From assembly GCF_022808175.1 (NCBI RefSeq), contig NZ_JALGBX010000007.1:248001-312000 (forward strand): a DNA stretch of 64,000 nucleotides, read 5' to 3'. The notes below the pieces were generated by a model, which ran no database searches, had not been told where the DNA came from, and worked only from the letters and a program-made list of their open reading frames with translations. The translations under genes and the position numbers were made by a program. This stretch comes from Streptomyces sp. AP-93. GTDB taxonomy: Bacteria; Actinomycetota; Actinomycetes; Streptomycetales; Streptomycetaceae. Position 1 is the stretch's first letter. Every line of letters begins with the position of its first letter. Positions 55,085 to 64,000 of the stretch are shown piece after piece.

Positions 55085-55882
55085 ATGATCACCACTGACT
55101 TCGTCCCCGGCTCCCCCTGCTGGCTCGACCTCGGCGCACCCGACGTGCCCGCCGCCGCGGCCTTCTACGGCGCCGTCCTCGGGTGGGACTACGAGTCCAT
55201 GGGCGAGGGGGAGGACATGGAAGGGGGCATGTTCCGCAAGGACGGCAAGATCGTCGCCGGGCTGGGCAAGCTCACCGAGGGCGGTGCCCGGCCGGCCTGG
55301 ATGATCTACTACAGCGTCCCCGACGCCGAGGCCACGACCCGCGCCGTCCGGAGCGCCGGCGGCACCGTACGGGTGGAGCCGCGCACGCTCGACGAGTGGG
55401 GCACGATGGCGCAGTACAGCGACCCGCTCGGGGGCCAGTTCGCCGTCTGGCAGCCCGGGGAGAACAAGGGCGTCGACCTCGTGGACCAGCCGGGCTCGCT
55501 GTCCTGGACCGAGCTGTACACGAGCGACGCCGCGGCCGCCCGGGAGTTCTACGGGGGTGTCTTCGGCTGGCAGTTCAGCGACATGCCGATGCCGGGCGGC
55601 GAGGGCACGTACACCCTGATCACCCCGGCCGGGCTGCCCGAGGGGCGCATGCAGGGCGGCCTCATGGAGCTCTCGGCGGACGACCTCGCCGTGGCGGGCG
55701 GAAGGCCCTACTGGCACCCGGTCTTCCACGTCACCGACTGTGACGCGGCGGTCGCCGAGGTCACCGCGCGCGGCGGCAGCGTGCAGATGGGGCCCGCGGA
55801 CGCCGAGGGCGTCGGCCGGCTGGCGGTCTGCCTCGACCCGTCGAACGCCGACTTCGTCGTGCTGAACCCGTCCCAGGACTGA
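55085..55882 (+). CDS. Two-domain VOC family protein
   Basis: 265 residues forming two complete VOC modules: 'PCWLDLGAPDVPAAAAFYGA' and, from about 137, 'LSWTELYTSDAAAAREFYGG'. Each ends with a 'DP.GG.FAVWQP'-like or 'DPSNADFVVLNP' strand. Typical of actinobacterial glyoxalase/hydroxylase-like proteins of unknown substrate. ATG 55085 starts the first module. Confidence 0.9.
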   Translation: MITTDFVPGSPCWLDLGAPDVPAAAAFYGAVLGWDYESMGEGEDMEGGMFRKDGKIVAGLGKLTEGGARPAWMIYYSVPDAEATTRAVRSAGGTVRVEPRTLDEWGTMAQYSDPLGGQFAVWQPGENKGVDLVDQPGSLSWTELYTSDAAAAREFYGGVFGWQFSDMPMPGGEGTYTLITPAGLPEGRMQGGLMELSADDLAVAGGRPYWHPVFHVTDCDAAVAEVTARGGSVQMGPADAEGVGRLAVCLDPSNADFVVLNPSQD

Positions 55883-55969
55883 GCCCCCGCACCGGGCCCT
55901 GACCTCCGCCTTTCCCCCCAGCCCCCTCCTCCCCTCCGGCCCCGTCGCCGTCCCACCGGACGGCGACGG

Positions 55970-56225
55970 GGATTCCTCCTCGGCCTCACCTTCGGTGACC
56001 GCCACCGCGCCGAGGACCTCGTCCAGGAGACCCTGTTCCGGGCCTGGAAGCACCCCGAGGCCCTGGAGAGCGGCGCCCACGCCTCCATGCGGCCCTGGCT
56101 GTACACCGTCGCCCGGCGCGTGGCCATCGACGCCCGCCGGAACCGTCAAGTCCCGTACCTACTACGCCCTGCGGGCCCTGCGCGACCTCCTGCCCGGCTA
56201 CGGGCACGCCCACCACCGGCCGTGA
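55970..56225 (+). pseudogene. Remnant of an ECF sigma factor gene
   Basis: One frame gives sigma region 2, 'DRHRAEDLVQETLFRAWK' and 'PWLYTVARRVAIDARR'. At about 56143 the reading shifts by one base into 'GTVKSRTYYALRALRDLLPG', the end of sigma region 4. About 80 residues, including the region 2-4 linker and most of region 4, are missing. There is no start codon ahead of region 2. The small frame starting 55995 is only the out-of-frame shadow. Non-functional by inspection. Confidence 0.85.
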
Positions 56226-56229
56226 GCGC

Positions 56230-56268
56230 CGAAGGGGGCCACCGGCGATGTGCCGGTGGCCCCCTTCG
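56230..56268. terminator. Bidirectional hairpin terminator
   Basis: A perfect 17-bp stem (56230-56246 with 56252-56268, CGAAGGGGGCC...) with a 5-nt loop, between the sigma remnant and the converging glycosyltransferase. Confidence 0.85.
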
Positions 56269-56300
56269 AGTTGTCCTGCCCGCGGGAGGCGGGAGGGGGT

Positions 56301-57470
56301 CTACTCGCCCAGAAGGGCGAACAGGCCTTCCCAACGGCTCACGATCCGGTCGGTCGAGTAGCGCTGGATGTTCACGCGGGCAGCCTCGCCCATGCGGTCC
56401 CGCAGCTCCTTGTCCGCCAGCAACCTCCCGAGCTGCCGGGCCAGTTCGGCGGTGTTGCCGGGGGACGCGAGCAGTCCGTCCTCGCCGTCGGTGATGATCT
56501 CCCGGACTCCGGGGGCGACGTCGAAGGCGACACACGGCACGGCGGTGGCCATGGCTTCCATGGGAGCCAGGGGGAAGCCCTCGCCACGGGAACTCAGGAC
56601 GAAGACGGAACCGTCGCGCAGAGCCCCCGGGACGTCGCTGGTACGTCCCATCCACTCCACGGAGGATTCGATGCCCAGCGCCGCACTCTGCTTGTGCAGA
56701 GCCTCCTGCTCCTCGCCGGCGCCGTAGATGCGCAGCGTCCAGTCCTCGTGGTCCGGTGCGACCTGGGCCCAGGCGTCGAGGAGCAGGTCGACGCCCTTCT
56801 CCTCGTGCAGACGGCCGATGCTCACCACCGTCTTGGACTCGCGCTCGGACGGCTCGTCCGGGAAGAACGGCAGGGGGTTGGGCATGAAGCCGACGTTGTC
56901 GAACCGCTGGCGTATCCAGAGGTCCGCGTCCTCGCGCGTGAGGGTGAGCATGCGGTCCACGTCCTTGTAGAACCGCTTCACGCGATGGAAGCGCGAAGAG
57001 CCGCGGCAGGTCGCGAAGGACTCGTGGCTCATGCCGATCACGGTGAGCCCGAAGGTGTCGGCGAGCGACACCCATTCCATGGCCCAGACCTGGGTGACGA
57101 TGACGATCCCACCGGGGCGTGCGGCCCGGAACAGCTCCGTGAGTTTCGCGGCCTGCTCACGCATGCCGGCGTCACGGGCGGCCTGCCGGCGCTGTTCGGC
57201 GAGGTTCAGCTTGCCCTTGAGCCCGCGAAGGGCCTTGGGGCTCGGAGGGTGCGCGTCGTAGAGCGTGGTGGTCCGGTAGGGCAGGTGGTCGCCGAGTTCC
57301 TGGCTGCGCCCCTCGGGCGGCGGCGTGACGCCCAGGACGTGTACCCGGTGGCCCCGTGCGCTGAAGAGGCGGGCCATCTGGTGGGACCAGCTGGTGATGC
57401 CTCCCAGCTCGTTCACGCTGTTGGAGACGAAGAAGATGTCCCGGGTCGTGGCTGCGGTCTGCTGGGTCAT
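56301..57470 (-). CDS. Glycosyltransferase family 4 protein
   Basis: 389-residue GT-B enzyme with N-terminal 'SNSVNELGGITSWSHQMARL' (GG loop), C-terminal 'VVSIGRLHEEKGVDLLLDAW' and the EX7E-like 'SRGEGFPLAPMEAMATAVP'. It transfers a nucleotide-activated sugar or polyol to an acceptor. It starts on the last base of the upstream GT2-TagF gene (1-nt overlap), so the two act together in wall polymer synthesis. Confidence 0.9.
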   Translation of the reverse strand: MTQQTAATTRDIFFVSNSVNELGGITSWSHQMARLFSARGHRVHVLGVTPPPEGRSQELGDHLPYRTTTLYDAHPPSPKALRGLKGKLNLAEQRRQAARDAGMREQAAKLTELFRAARPGGIVIVTQVWAMEWVSLADTFGLTVIGMSHESFATCRGSSRFHRVKRFYKDVDRMLTLTREDADLWIRQRFDNVGFMPNPLPFFPDEPSERESKTVVSIGRLHEEKGVDLLLDAWAQVAPDHEDWTLRIYGAGEEQEALHKQSAALGIESSVEWMGRTSDVPGALRDGSVFVLSSRGEGFPLAPMEAMATAVPCVAFDVAPGVREIITDGEDGLLASPGNTAELARQLGRLLADKELRDRMGEAARVNIQRYSTDRIVSRWEGLFALLGE

Positions 57471-60361
57471 TAACGCCTCCAGTGCGCGAAGAACTGATCG
57501 ATGATGCTCCGGCTGGCATTGCCCTGGTCGTACTCGCCGAACCGCGCGCCGAACTGCTCCCGCTTCGAGGCGTATTCGGACGCCTGGGTGTCCAGCGACC
57601 TCACTGCTTCGTGGAACTCGTCCTCGGTGTTGAACACCGGACCGGGCGCGTGCTCCAGCAGATCGAAGTAGGTGCCGCGGTCCTGGTTGACGTACTCCTC
57701 GTAGTCGTACGTGAAGAAGAGCATCGGCCGGTCGAGCAGCGCGTAGTCGAACATCACGGAGGAGTAGTCCGTGATCATCGCGTCCGCGAGATTCAGCAGG
57801 GGCGTCACATCGTGGTGCGCGGAGACATCGATGACCCGGCCGCGCACGGTGGGCGGCAGAACCACGTGGTTGAGATAGTGCGCGCGAACGAGGAGCACGT
57901 AACGGTCACCGAACTCGTCGGCGAAGCGCTCCACGTCGAACGGGAGCTCGAAGTGGGACAGCCGGCCTCCCGCCTTGCGGAAGGTGGGCGCGTAGAGCAG
58001 GACCTTCTTGTCGCCGGCGATGCCCAGCTCGGCCGCGAGCGGGCCCCGCTCGCGCGCTCCGCCGTCGGCCTCGCGCTGACGGGCCTGCGCCAGCGCGTCG
58101 TTGCGCGGATAGCCCACCCGCAGCAGGGCCTTCTCCGGCAGACGGAAGGCCTTGGCCAGGGTCTGTACGTCGTGTTCGGACCGGATCAGGAAGCGGTCGA
58201 AGCGGTCCAGCCCGGCCTGCTGCGCTTGCTGCCGGGCTCGTGTGGCGGCCTTGAGCTCGGGCAGGTCGAAGCCCATGCGCTTGAGCGCCGAGCCGTGCCA
58301 GGTCTGGATGTAGGTGGTCTCGGGACGCTTCGTCAGCTTGAGGGGGAAGCTCTGGTTGTCCACCCAGAACTCGGCCTGGGCGAGTGCCTTGAGGTAGGGC
58401 AGCGACCAGGCGCGCACCAGGGTGGCGTCCTTGGGGAAGCCCTTCGGGCTGCCGCGGTAGGACCAGATCGCTTCGAATTCGAGGCCCTGGCGCCGCATCT
58501 CCTCGTAGATGGCGCGCGGGCTGTCGCTGTACTGCCGGCCGATCATGCTCTCGAAGACGACCGTGCGCTTCTTGATGGGCAGCCGGCTGAAGACCTCGTG
58601 GTACAGACGGAGCTTGGTCTCGGTGGAAGTGAGGCTCTTGCGCACCGACTTCGCCTTGCGGTACCCGGACTTGGCCAGGGCCCCCGGCTTGCCCCGCACG
58701 CCCCGCTCGATCAGTTCGAGGACGCGCTCGTTCGTCTGGTTCTCGGTGACGAGGCGGAAGGCGAGGTGCCCCTTCGCGGAGGCGTGGGGCTCGAGGTGAT
58801 CGGCCACCATGCGGGTCAGGCGGGGTCGCACGGGCAGCACGCCGCCGGACAGGTCGACGTCGCCCACGGTGAGCCGTGTCGTCGTGCGGGCCCCGTCCAC
58901 GTCCACGGCGAGGCGCACGTCCCACACGGTGTCGATGATCCCCAGCGGGCGCAGGTCCTTGGTGAGGTCCGCCTCCGCCTCCCAGTGGACCGACTCGCCG
59001 TCGTGCCGCAGGACCCGCACGGGGAACGCGAAGGACTGCAGGCTGCGGCGCCGGGCGCTGAACTGCAGCTCGCCCTCCAGGCGGGCGCCGGGCGCGATCA
59101 CGCCCAGGGGATTGGTGATGCGGCCGGTCATCCGGATCGTGGTGCCCTCGACCGTGAGGCTGGAGATCCCGTTGCGCAGGAACATCTGGCCGACCGGCTT
59201 CTGGTGGTAACCGAGGTCGGTCACGTCCAGGACGCTGCGGGCGAAGGCGTCGTCGAGATACTGGTCGCACCAGTAGATCCGGCCCTCGCGCTCGGCCAGC
59301 GGGGAGGAGATCTTGTCGCGGTTCGTGAGGCTGTCGACCGCCGGGATCAGGCGCTCCCAGTCGCCCTGGCTGAGCAGGTAGGCGCAGATGGCCTGGATGG
59401 GCTGGACCTTCGCGTAGGCCTCCGGGGCGATGCCCGCGAGGTACTCCTGGGAGTGCTTGGCGAACTCCAGGCGGTAGGCCTCGTCGCGGAACGGCAGGTC
59501 GCGCAGGTGCAGCACCAGGTCGTGCTTGAGGAACTTGACGTCCTTGGCGAGCTTGAGGTCGCTCAGCCCGTGCCGTTCCAGCAGGGCGTCGATGCGACGG
59601 TGAATCTCCAGCCGGTGGACGTAGTTGGCCATCTCGTGCCGGCTGTTGGTCACCGACTTCTCTGCGGCCTGTTCGTGGACGTGCCAGAAATAGACCTGGT
59701 TGGGGATCAGCGTGATGCGCTTGGCCGCCAGGTACGCGTCGGCGATGAACATCAGGTCCTCGTAGAGCATCCCCTTGGGGAAGCGGAGATCGTTCTCGAG
59801 GAGGAAGTCACGGCGATAGCACTTGTTCGTCGACAGGGTGTCCCATACGAACAGGTCGGGAAAGTCGGTGACGGATTCCAGCGTGCGCGTGGTCGAGTAG
59901 ATCCACGAGTACCACTCGTCGCGCTTCTGGTTCCGGGTGTCCTTGTGCAGTCGGACGCACAGTCCGGACACGATGTCGGACTGGGTCTCCTCCGCCGACT
60001 CGAACAGGTTCCTGCACGCGTTGCGCTCCAGGACGTCGTCGCTGTCGAGGAACATGACGTAACGGCCCGTGGCGTGCTGGATGCCGAGGTTGCGAGGCTC
60101 GCCGCCGGCGCCGCTGTTCTCCGGGAGCTGGAAGGCGCGGACCTTCCCGGGGTGCGCTGCGGCCAGCTCCTGGGCTGCCTCGAACGAGCGGTCGGAACTG
60201 CAGTCGTCGACGATCACGACCTCGACGCTCTGCAGCGTCTGCTCCAGTACGGACTGGACCGCAGCCGGCAGCCGGTCGGCATCGTTAAATACGATCACGA
60301 CCACGGATATGTCCGGCACAGCAACCTCAACCTTCTCCTCGACGGCATTGCCCTCAAACAT
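57470..60361 (-). CDS. GT2 glycosyltransferase fused to CDP-glycerol glycerophosphotransferase
   Basis: 963 residues. The first ~240 are GT-A family 2: 'VVVIVFNDADRLPAAVQSVL', the 'DDCSSD' turn and the DXD-like 'FLDSDDVLE'. A middle beta-sandwich (about 400-540) precedes a TagF-like GT-B domain: 'TWHGSALKRMGFDLPE', 'VGYPRNDAL', 'YAPTFRKAGG', and 'ITDYSSVMFDYALLDRP'. It builds a teichoic-acid-like wall glycopolymer. ATG 60361. A common architecture in Streptomyces; exact polymer not readable. Confidence 0.92.
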   Translation of the reverse strand: MFEGNAVEEKVEVAVPDISVVVIVFNDADRLPAAVQSVLEQTLQSVEVVIVDDCSSDRSFEAAQELAAAHPGKVRAFQLPENSGAGGEPRNLGIQHATGRYVMFLDSDDVLERNACRNLFESAEETQSDIVSGLCVRLHKDTRNQKRDEWYSWIYSTTRTLESVTDFPDLFVWDTLSTNKCYRRDFLLENDLRFPKGMLYEDLMFIADAYLAAKRITLIPNQVYFWHVHEQAAEKSVTNSRHEMANYVHRLEIHRRIDALLERHGLSDLKLAKDVKFLKHDLVLHLRDLPFRDEAYRLEFAKHSQEYLAGIAPEAYAKVQPIQAICAYLLSQGDWERLIPAVDSLTNRDKISSPLAEREGRIYWCDQYLDDAFARSVLDVTDLGYHQKPVGQMFLRNGISSLTVEGTTIRMTGRITNPLGVIAPGARLEGELQFSARRRSLQSFAFPVRVLRHDGESVHWEAEADLTKDLRPLGIIDTVWDVRLAVDVDGARTTTRLTVGDVDLSGGVLPVRPRLTRMVADHLEPHASAKGHLAFRLVTENQTNERVLELIERGVRGKPGALAKSGYRKAKSVRKSLTSTETKLRLYHEVFSRLPIKKRTVVFESMIGRQYSDSPRAIYEEMRRQGLEFEAIWSYRGSPKGFPKDATLVRAWSLPYLKALAQAEFWVDNQSFPLKLTKRPETTYIQTWHGSALKRMGFDLPELKAATRARQQAQQAGLDRFDRFLIRSEHDVQTLAKAFRLPEKALLRVGYPRNDALAQARQREADGGARERGPLAAELGIAGDKKVLLYAPTFRKAGGRLSHFELPFDVERFADEFGDRYVLLVRAHYLNHVVLPPTVRGRVIDVSAHHDVTPLLNLADAMITDYSSVMFDYALLDRPMLFFTYDYEEYVNQDRGTYFDLLEHAPGPVFNTEDEFHEAVRSLDTQASEYASKREQFGARFGEYDQGNASRSIIDQFFAHWRR

Positions 60362-60475
60362 ATCTCCCCATCAGTCACACAATGGTCACAGGAGGGCGTG
60401 TCGGTGGCTGGCGATGCGCGAGTGCATTTCTGGGCAAGTCGGTTCGTTGGAGAAACGTGACGACGGGAACCGCGC

Positions 60476-62062
60476 TCAGCGGCGGTGGATCCGGTCGATG
60501 CCGTACCACTTCGATACGCAGGCGGAGACCCAGTCACGCTGGTAGTTCTTGGTGTAGAAGGGCTCGGCCAGGTGCCCGATGTGCAGCGGCCGGTACCCGA
60601 CGTCGGTGGCGCCCCGCCGGGCTTCCTTCTGGATGCGGGCGTTCTGGGCGTCCCATGCCACCGACCGGGTGACCGTGGTGGTGGTGAGCTTCTGGACGCT
60701 CGGGACGAGCGCGGCCATCGAGGCCAGGACCAGGGCGCCCGCGGCGACGACCGCGACCGGCACGTACCGGGTCGTGGTCGTGCGTCCCGCCAGGAGCCGG
60801 CCGGCCCACCGCCCGAGCAGGGCCCCGTAGAGGCAGAGTGCCAGCACCATCGGGACCAGGTAGTTCGTCCAGGTCCGGGCGTAGGACCAGCCGGTCGGGC
60901 CGTAGCCGCTGCGCAGGCCCGCCGCCACGGCGAACGAGCCCAGGACCACCACGGCCACCGGGAGCAGCCACAGGGCGATCCGCGTCATCCGCGGGACGAC
61001 GCGCAGGCCCTCCGGCTGACCGGAGGCGGAGGCGGAGGCGGAAGCGGGGGCGGAAGCGGAAGAGGAGGAGCGCAGACCGACCGCGAGGCCGATCAGGATG
61101 CCGACGGCGGCGGCTCCGAGATAGGCCCACTGGCCGGTCACGGAGTCCCACATCAGCAGCCAGTCGTGGGTGGTGGCCCGGAGTCCCTCCGGGGAGAGCA
61201 GGGTCTCCTTGGACGGGTTCTGGGCGCGGCGCCAGCGGGCGCCGGGGGAGGTGTAGAGCAGGACCAGACCGCTGAGGAGTCCGAAGCACCAGGTCAGGCA
61301 CCAGGTGAAGGGGCGCCAGGTCCGCGCGAGCCCGAAGCGGGGCACTGCGAGCAGTCCGGCGCCGGCCCCGAGGAGACCGGTGACCAGCGTGAACGGCTCG
61401 CTCAGGGTGCCGAGCGCGGCTGCGATGAGGAACGTCGCCACGAACCCGGCCGTGCGGGCGCGTCCGCCGGGCCGGCGGACGGTCCAGATTCCGAGCAGGA
61501 GCGCCCACACTCCGATGACGCTGGGAATGGTGTGGGAAATGGTGGCGGGGGCCCACAGCAGTGCCTGGTAGCTGCGGGTTCCGGCGAAGTAGAGGAGGGC
61601 CTGGAGGACGAGGGCGGCGGCGATCAGGAGCAGCAGCCGGGGCCTGGCGCCGAGGAACCGCATGAACTGGCTGCCGAGCAGGACCAGGCCGAGCGTGAAG
61701 GTGACCGCGATGACGGTCGGCAGGATCTTGGTGCCGATGAGTCCGTCGCCGTAGATGACGCCGCTCAGGAAGGCGTTGGCGACCCGGCCGTTCTGGGTCA
61801 TGTAGAAGTCGGACGTGATGCCGAAGACTCCCATGTCGCGGGATTTCCAGGCGGCGCACCAGTCGTCCGAGGTGGGCCGCACGTAGAGCCCGAGAAAGCA
61901 CCCGACGGCGACCATGGCCCCGGATACGGCCACGAGGATTCCGGAGGTGCCGAGCATGAGCCCGCGCGCGAACGCACGCCGGTCGCTGCCACGGCCCGCT
62001 TCGGGGGAAGAACCGGGGGAATCCGCCCGAGGGCTCTCCTCCTGGGGCACGTCAGTCCTCAT
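60476..62062 (-). CDS. Polytopic membrane protein, DUF6056-like
   Basis: 528 residues, about 11-12 hydrophobic helices after a ~30-residue cytosolic N-terminus. Long extracytoplasmic loops contain 'PTSDDWCAAWKSRDMG', typical of polytopic GT-C-like enzymes. It may be a membrane glycosyltransferase serving the adjoining wall-polymer genes (inference). A cytosolic loop near residues 333-348 is a Ser/Ala repeat (SASAPASASASAS) encoded by 6-bp tandem repeats at about 61025-61075. Confidence 0.85.
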   Translation of the reverse strand: MRTDVPQEESPRADSPGSSPEAGRGSDRRAFARGLMLGTSGILVAVSGAMVAVGCFLGLYVRPTSDDWCAAWKSRDMGVFGITSDFYMTQNGRVANAFLSGVIYGDGLIGTKILPTVIAVTFTLGLVLLGSQFMRFLGARPRLLLLIAAALVLQALLYFAGTRSYQALLWAPATISHTIPSVIGVWALLLGIWTVRRPGGRARTAGFVATFLIAAALGTLSEPFTLVTGLLGAGAGLLAVPRFGLARTWRPFTWCLTWCFGLLSGLVLLYTSPGARWRRAQNPSKETLLSPEGLRATTHDWLLMWDSVTGQWAYLGAAAVGILIGLAVGLRSSSSASAPASASASASGQPEGLRVVPRMTRIALWLLPVAVVVLGSFAVAAGLRSGYGPTGWSYARTWTNYLVPMVLALCLYGALLGRWAGRLLAGRTTTTRYVPVAVVAAGALVLASMAALVPSVQKLTTTTVTRSVAWDAQNARIQKEARRGATDVGYRPLHIGHLAEPFYTKNYQRDWVSACVSKWYGIDRIHRR

Positions 62063-62316
62063 TCACCAATCCTTAACAGCGGCGCCGGTCGGGCCTTCGG
62101 CCGATCGCGCCTGCCGTAGAGGTCAGCGCAGGGGTGGGCCCGGTCGCATCGATGTGCACGGTGCGCGCCCACCGGCATCCGGAGGCCGCGCGGGACCTGT
62201 GAGCCTCCGTCCACACCATGGAACTTACTCCATATGAGTGAGCGAGACCCCATTGGGCCCTTCGGTCGCCGGGCGCCGGGCCCGTCCTGGCGGGCTCCGC
62301 GCGCCCCGTCCGTGAC

Positions 62317-62412
62317 GGGTGTGGAGACGGTGTGGCGACGGGTGTGGCGACGGGTGTGGCGACGGGTGTGGCGACGGGTGTGGAGGCGGGTGTGGAGGCG
62401 GGTGTACATGGG
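62317..62412. repeat. 12-bp minisatellite, about 8 units
   Basis: GGTGTGGCGACG is repeated from 62329 (exact copies at 62329, 62341, 62353, 62365), followed by GGTGTGGAGGCG at 62377 and 62389, and flanked by imperfect copies. It lies in the 428-bp gap between the membrane protein and the LytS kinase; the rest of the gap holds nothing recognisable. Confidence 0.9.
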
Positions 62413-62490
62413 CGTGGCGACGGCCTCGGGTCCGGCGGCGGTCACGGGGGAGCCGTCACGGTCGGTGACGAAAGTCTCCCCGGTGGATCG

Positions 62491-63726
62491 TCAGCGCCGG
62501 GGGAAGCGGCCGGGTGGGGTCGAGCTGTGTACGCCCGCGCGGTATTTGGGGATCCGCACGGTGATCTTCATGCCCGCGCCCACGCCCGTTTCGATGACGA
62601 GCCCGTGGCCGTCCCCGTAGACCTGGCGCAGCCGCTCGTCCACGTTGGGCAGCCCGATGCCCGGGGAGGAGCCCGGCTGCTCCCCGGCCAGGATCCGGCG
62701 CAGCAGGGCCGGATCCATCCCGACGCCGTTGTCCTCGATGGTGATCAGCGCCTCGGCGCCCGCGTCCCGGGCCGAGATGGTGATCTTGCATTCCTCGGTG
62801 GAGTCCTCCAGGCCGTGCTTGACCGCGTTCTCCACCAGCGGCTGCAGGCACAGGAACGGCAGCGCCACCGGCAGCACCTCGGGCGCCACCTGCAAGGTCA
62901 GCTTGAGCCGCTCCCCGAAGCGGGCCCCTGCCAGCGCCAGGTACTGCTCGATCGACCGCAGCTCCTCGGCCAGCGTGGTGAACTCCCCGTGCCTCCTGAA
63001 GGAGTAGCGGGTGAAGTCCGCGAACTCCAGCAGCAGGTCCCGTGCCCGCTCCGGATCGGTGCGTACGAACGAGGCGATCGCCGCCAGGGAGTTGAAGATG
63101 AAGTGCGGGGAGATCTGCGCGCGCAGCGCCTTGATCTCGGCCTCCATCAGCCGGGTCCGCGAACGGTCCAGCTCGGACAGCTCCAGCTGTACGGACACCC
63201 ACCGCGCGACCTCGGTGGCGGCCCGCACCAGCACCGCCGACTCCCGCGACCCGTAGGCCACCAGCGCGCCCAGCACGCCGTCCTCGCCGGTCAGCGGGGC
63301 CACCACGGCCCACTTCAGCGGGCAGTCGGGCCGCTCGCACTCGGTGCGCACGCTCTGGCTGCGCCCCGAATCCAGCATCACCGCGACCCGGGCCATCACG
63401 CGGTGCTCGTGGTGGTCGGCGCCCGGGCCGTCCCAGGCGAGGACGTGTCCGCGGTCCGTCAGGCACAGGGCCTCGGTGCCGAGGAGGGAGCGCAGGCGCC
63501 GGGCGGCCTTGCGGGCGGCTTCCTCGGTGAGGCCGGCGCGCAGCGGGGGAGCGGCGAGGGAGGCGGTGTGCAGGGTGTGGAAGGTGGCCCGTTCGACGGG
63601 GGTGCCGAGGTCGAGGCCGAGGGCACGCTCGCCCCGCCGGGCCTGCCGGAGCCCCGCCAGCCAGCCGGCGCCCAGCAGCAGCGCCCCGCCGGCCACGGCA
63701 AGTACCGAGAGCAGTGCTCCGGTCAT
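62491..63726 (-). CDS. LytS/YehU-type sensor histidine kinase
   Basis: 411 residues: one N-terminal transmembrane helix (about 5-25), a GAF-like sensor (about 65-175), then the his_kinase domain 'AQISPHFIFNSLAAIAS' (His208) and 'LVENAVKHGLED', 'DNGVGMDP', 'GIGLPNVDERLRQVYG'. Such kinases work with LytTR-type regulators and act on pyruvate or acetate uptake in actinobacteria. The start overlaps the symporter stop by 4 nt; no regulator gene is in the window downstream. Confidence 0.9.
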   Translation of the reverse strand: MTGALLSVLAVAGGALLLGAGWLAGLRQARRGERALGLDLGTPVERATFHTLHTASLAAPPLRAGLTEEAARKAARRLRSLLGTEALCLTDRGHVLAWDGPGADHHEHRVMARVAVMLDSGRSQSVRTECERPDCPLKWAVVAPLTGEDGVLGALVAYGSRESAVLVRAATEVARWVSVQLELSELDRSRTRLMEAEIKALRAQISPHFIFNSLAAIASFVRTDPERARDLLLEFADFTRYSFRRHGEFTTLAEELRSIEQYLALAGARFGERLKLTLQVAPEVLPVALPFLCLQPLVENAVKHGLEDSTEECKITISARDAGAEALITIEDNGVGMDPALLRRILAGEQPGSSPGIGLPNVDERLRQVYGDGHGLVIETGVGAGMKITVRIPKYRAGVHSSTPPGRFPRR

Positions 63727-64000
63727 GGTGCGCCGCCCTTCGTCGAGAGCGGTGCTCCGCCGGCCGCGGGGGCCGCCTCCGCCACGTCCTCCGGCAGGTG
63801 CAGCCGCGCCAGCGTCGCCGCCGTGCCCGGCGGGATCCGCCCGCACGTGGCCAGGGACACCACCACCATCGTCAGGAAGCCCAGCGGGACCGACCACACC
63901 GCCGGCCACGCCAGCAGCGTGTTCGCCCACCCCGCCGGGGCCAGCCCGGCCCGCGTCGCCAGCACCGCGCCGAGCGCCGCCCCGCCCCCCGTCACCAGCC
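63723..64000 (-). CDS. Sodium/solute symporter, C-terminal part (cut by window end)
   Basis: Only the last ~90 residues are present: hydrophobic segments 'WANTLLAWPAVWSVPLGFLT' (split) and a cytosolic tail ending 'APLSTKGGAP'. The pattern and the adjoining LytS-type kinase resemble actinobacterial cation-acetate/monocarboxylate symporters of the SSS family. The gene continues upstream beyond base 64000. Assignment relies on context. Confidence 0.7.
   Translation of the reverse strand, partial: LVTGGGAALGAVLATRAGLAPAGWANTLLAWPAVWSVPLGFLTMVVVSLATCGRIPPGTAATLARLHLPEDVAEAAPAAGGAPLSTKGGAP

Noticed and set aside
55995..56225. A separate 76-codon gene
   Set aside because: It is the out-of-frame reading of the ECF sigma remnant; only its last residues match region 4.
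57482..60460. A 992-codon plus-strand frame opposite the GT2-TagF gene
   Set aside because: Codon-phase shadow of the true minus-strand gene, which has clear glycosyltransferase motifs.
62317..62412. CRISPR array
   Set aside because: The 12-bp units abut with no spacers and no cas genes are near.

Overview
High-GC, densely coded DNA of a Streptomyces-type actinobacterium. The order pyrF, (pyrK, pyrD), sIHF, gmk, rpoZ, coaBC, metK, priA, fmt, rsmB, rpe is the conserved chromosomal-core arrangement of that genus. GTG starts, 1-4 nt stop/start overlaps and G/C-rich hairpin terminators fit. No rRNA, tRNA or CRISPR array was recognised.

Layout. (1) 1-13610: housekeeping block for pyrimidine synthesis, nucleoid/replication, CoA, SAM and translation initiation, with two intergenic stretches (489-1067, 9429-9909) packed with a family of ~20-bp G+C palindromic repeats. 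(2) 13727-17838: an accessory patch between a WYL regulator and rpe. It holds a 1.4-kb cassette in which one VOC-fold gene sits between two 278-bp near-perfect inverted repeats, next to an IS110-family insertion sequence whose non-coding end can fold like a bridge RNA, all nested in a larger broken inverted repeat. (3) 17839-24621: rpe, a SorC-type regulator, a secreted RNase/barstar pair, truncated haemoglobin plus an ABM protein, and a response-regulator/thioredoxin-reductase-like fusion overlapping a UBP zinc-finger gene. (4) 24918-53312: a ~28-kb run of plus-strand genes with very short gaps, broken only by a minus-strand TnpB element. It combines three DJ-1/PfpI proteins, four NTF2/SnoaL-like proteins, a benzoylformate-decarboxylase-like ThDP enzyme, a GMC oxidoreductase, a VOC protein, an AGE-like barrel protein, a glycogen-debranching enzyme, a partner-switch module (two STAS, one HATPase, one PP2C phosphatase) with a MinD-like ATPase, an aldehyde dehydrogenase, an F420-oxidoreductase-like protein, a three-subunit molybdenum hydroxylase with XdhC, an MFS transporter, a cNMP-domain histidine kinase, a TMEM175-like channel and a transposase-like protein that has lost catalytic residues. 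I recognise no described pathway with this composition; it is the best candidate here for an undescribed system. (5) 53449-64000: guaB1, a two-domain VOC protein, the remains of an ECF sigma gene, a minus-strand wall-glycopolymer pair (GT4, GT2-TagF fusion), a polytopic membrane protein, and a LytS-type kinase overlapping a solute symporter that runs off the window.

How parts may work together (inference): in region 4 the ThDP lyase, GMC oxidase, aldehyde dehydrogenase and Mo hydroxylase would form a carbonyl/aldehyde oxidation chain, the DJ-1 proteins would protect against reactive carbonyls, and the STAS/HATPase/PP2C set and the cNMP kinase would supply regulation. The substrate cannot be read from the sequence.
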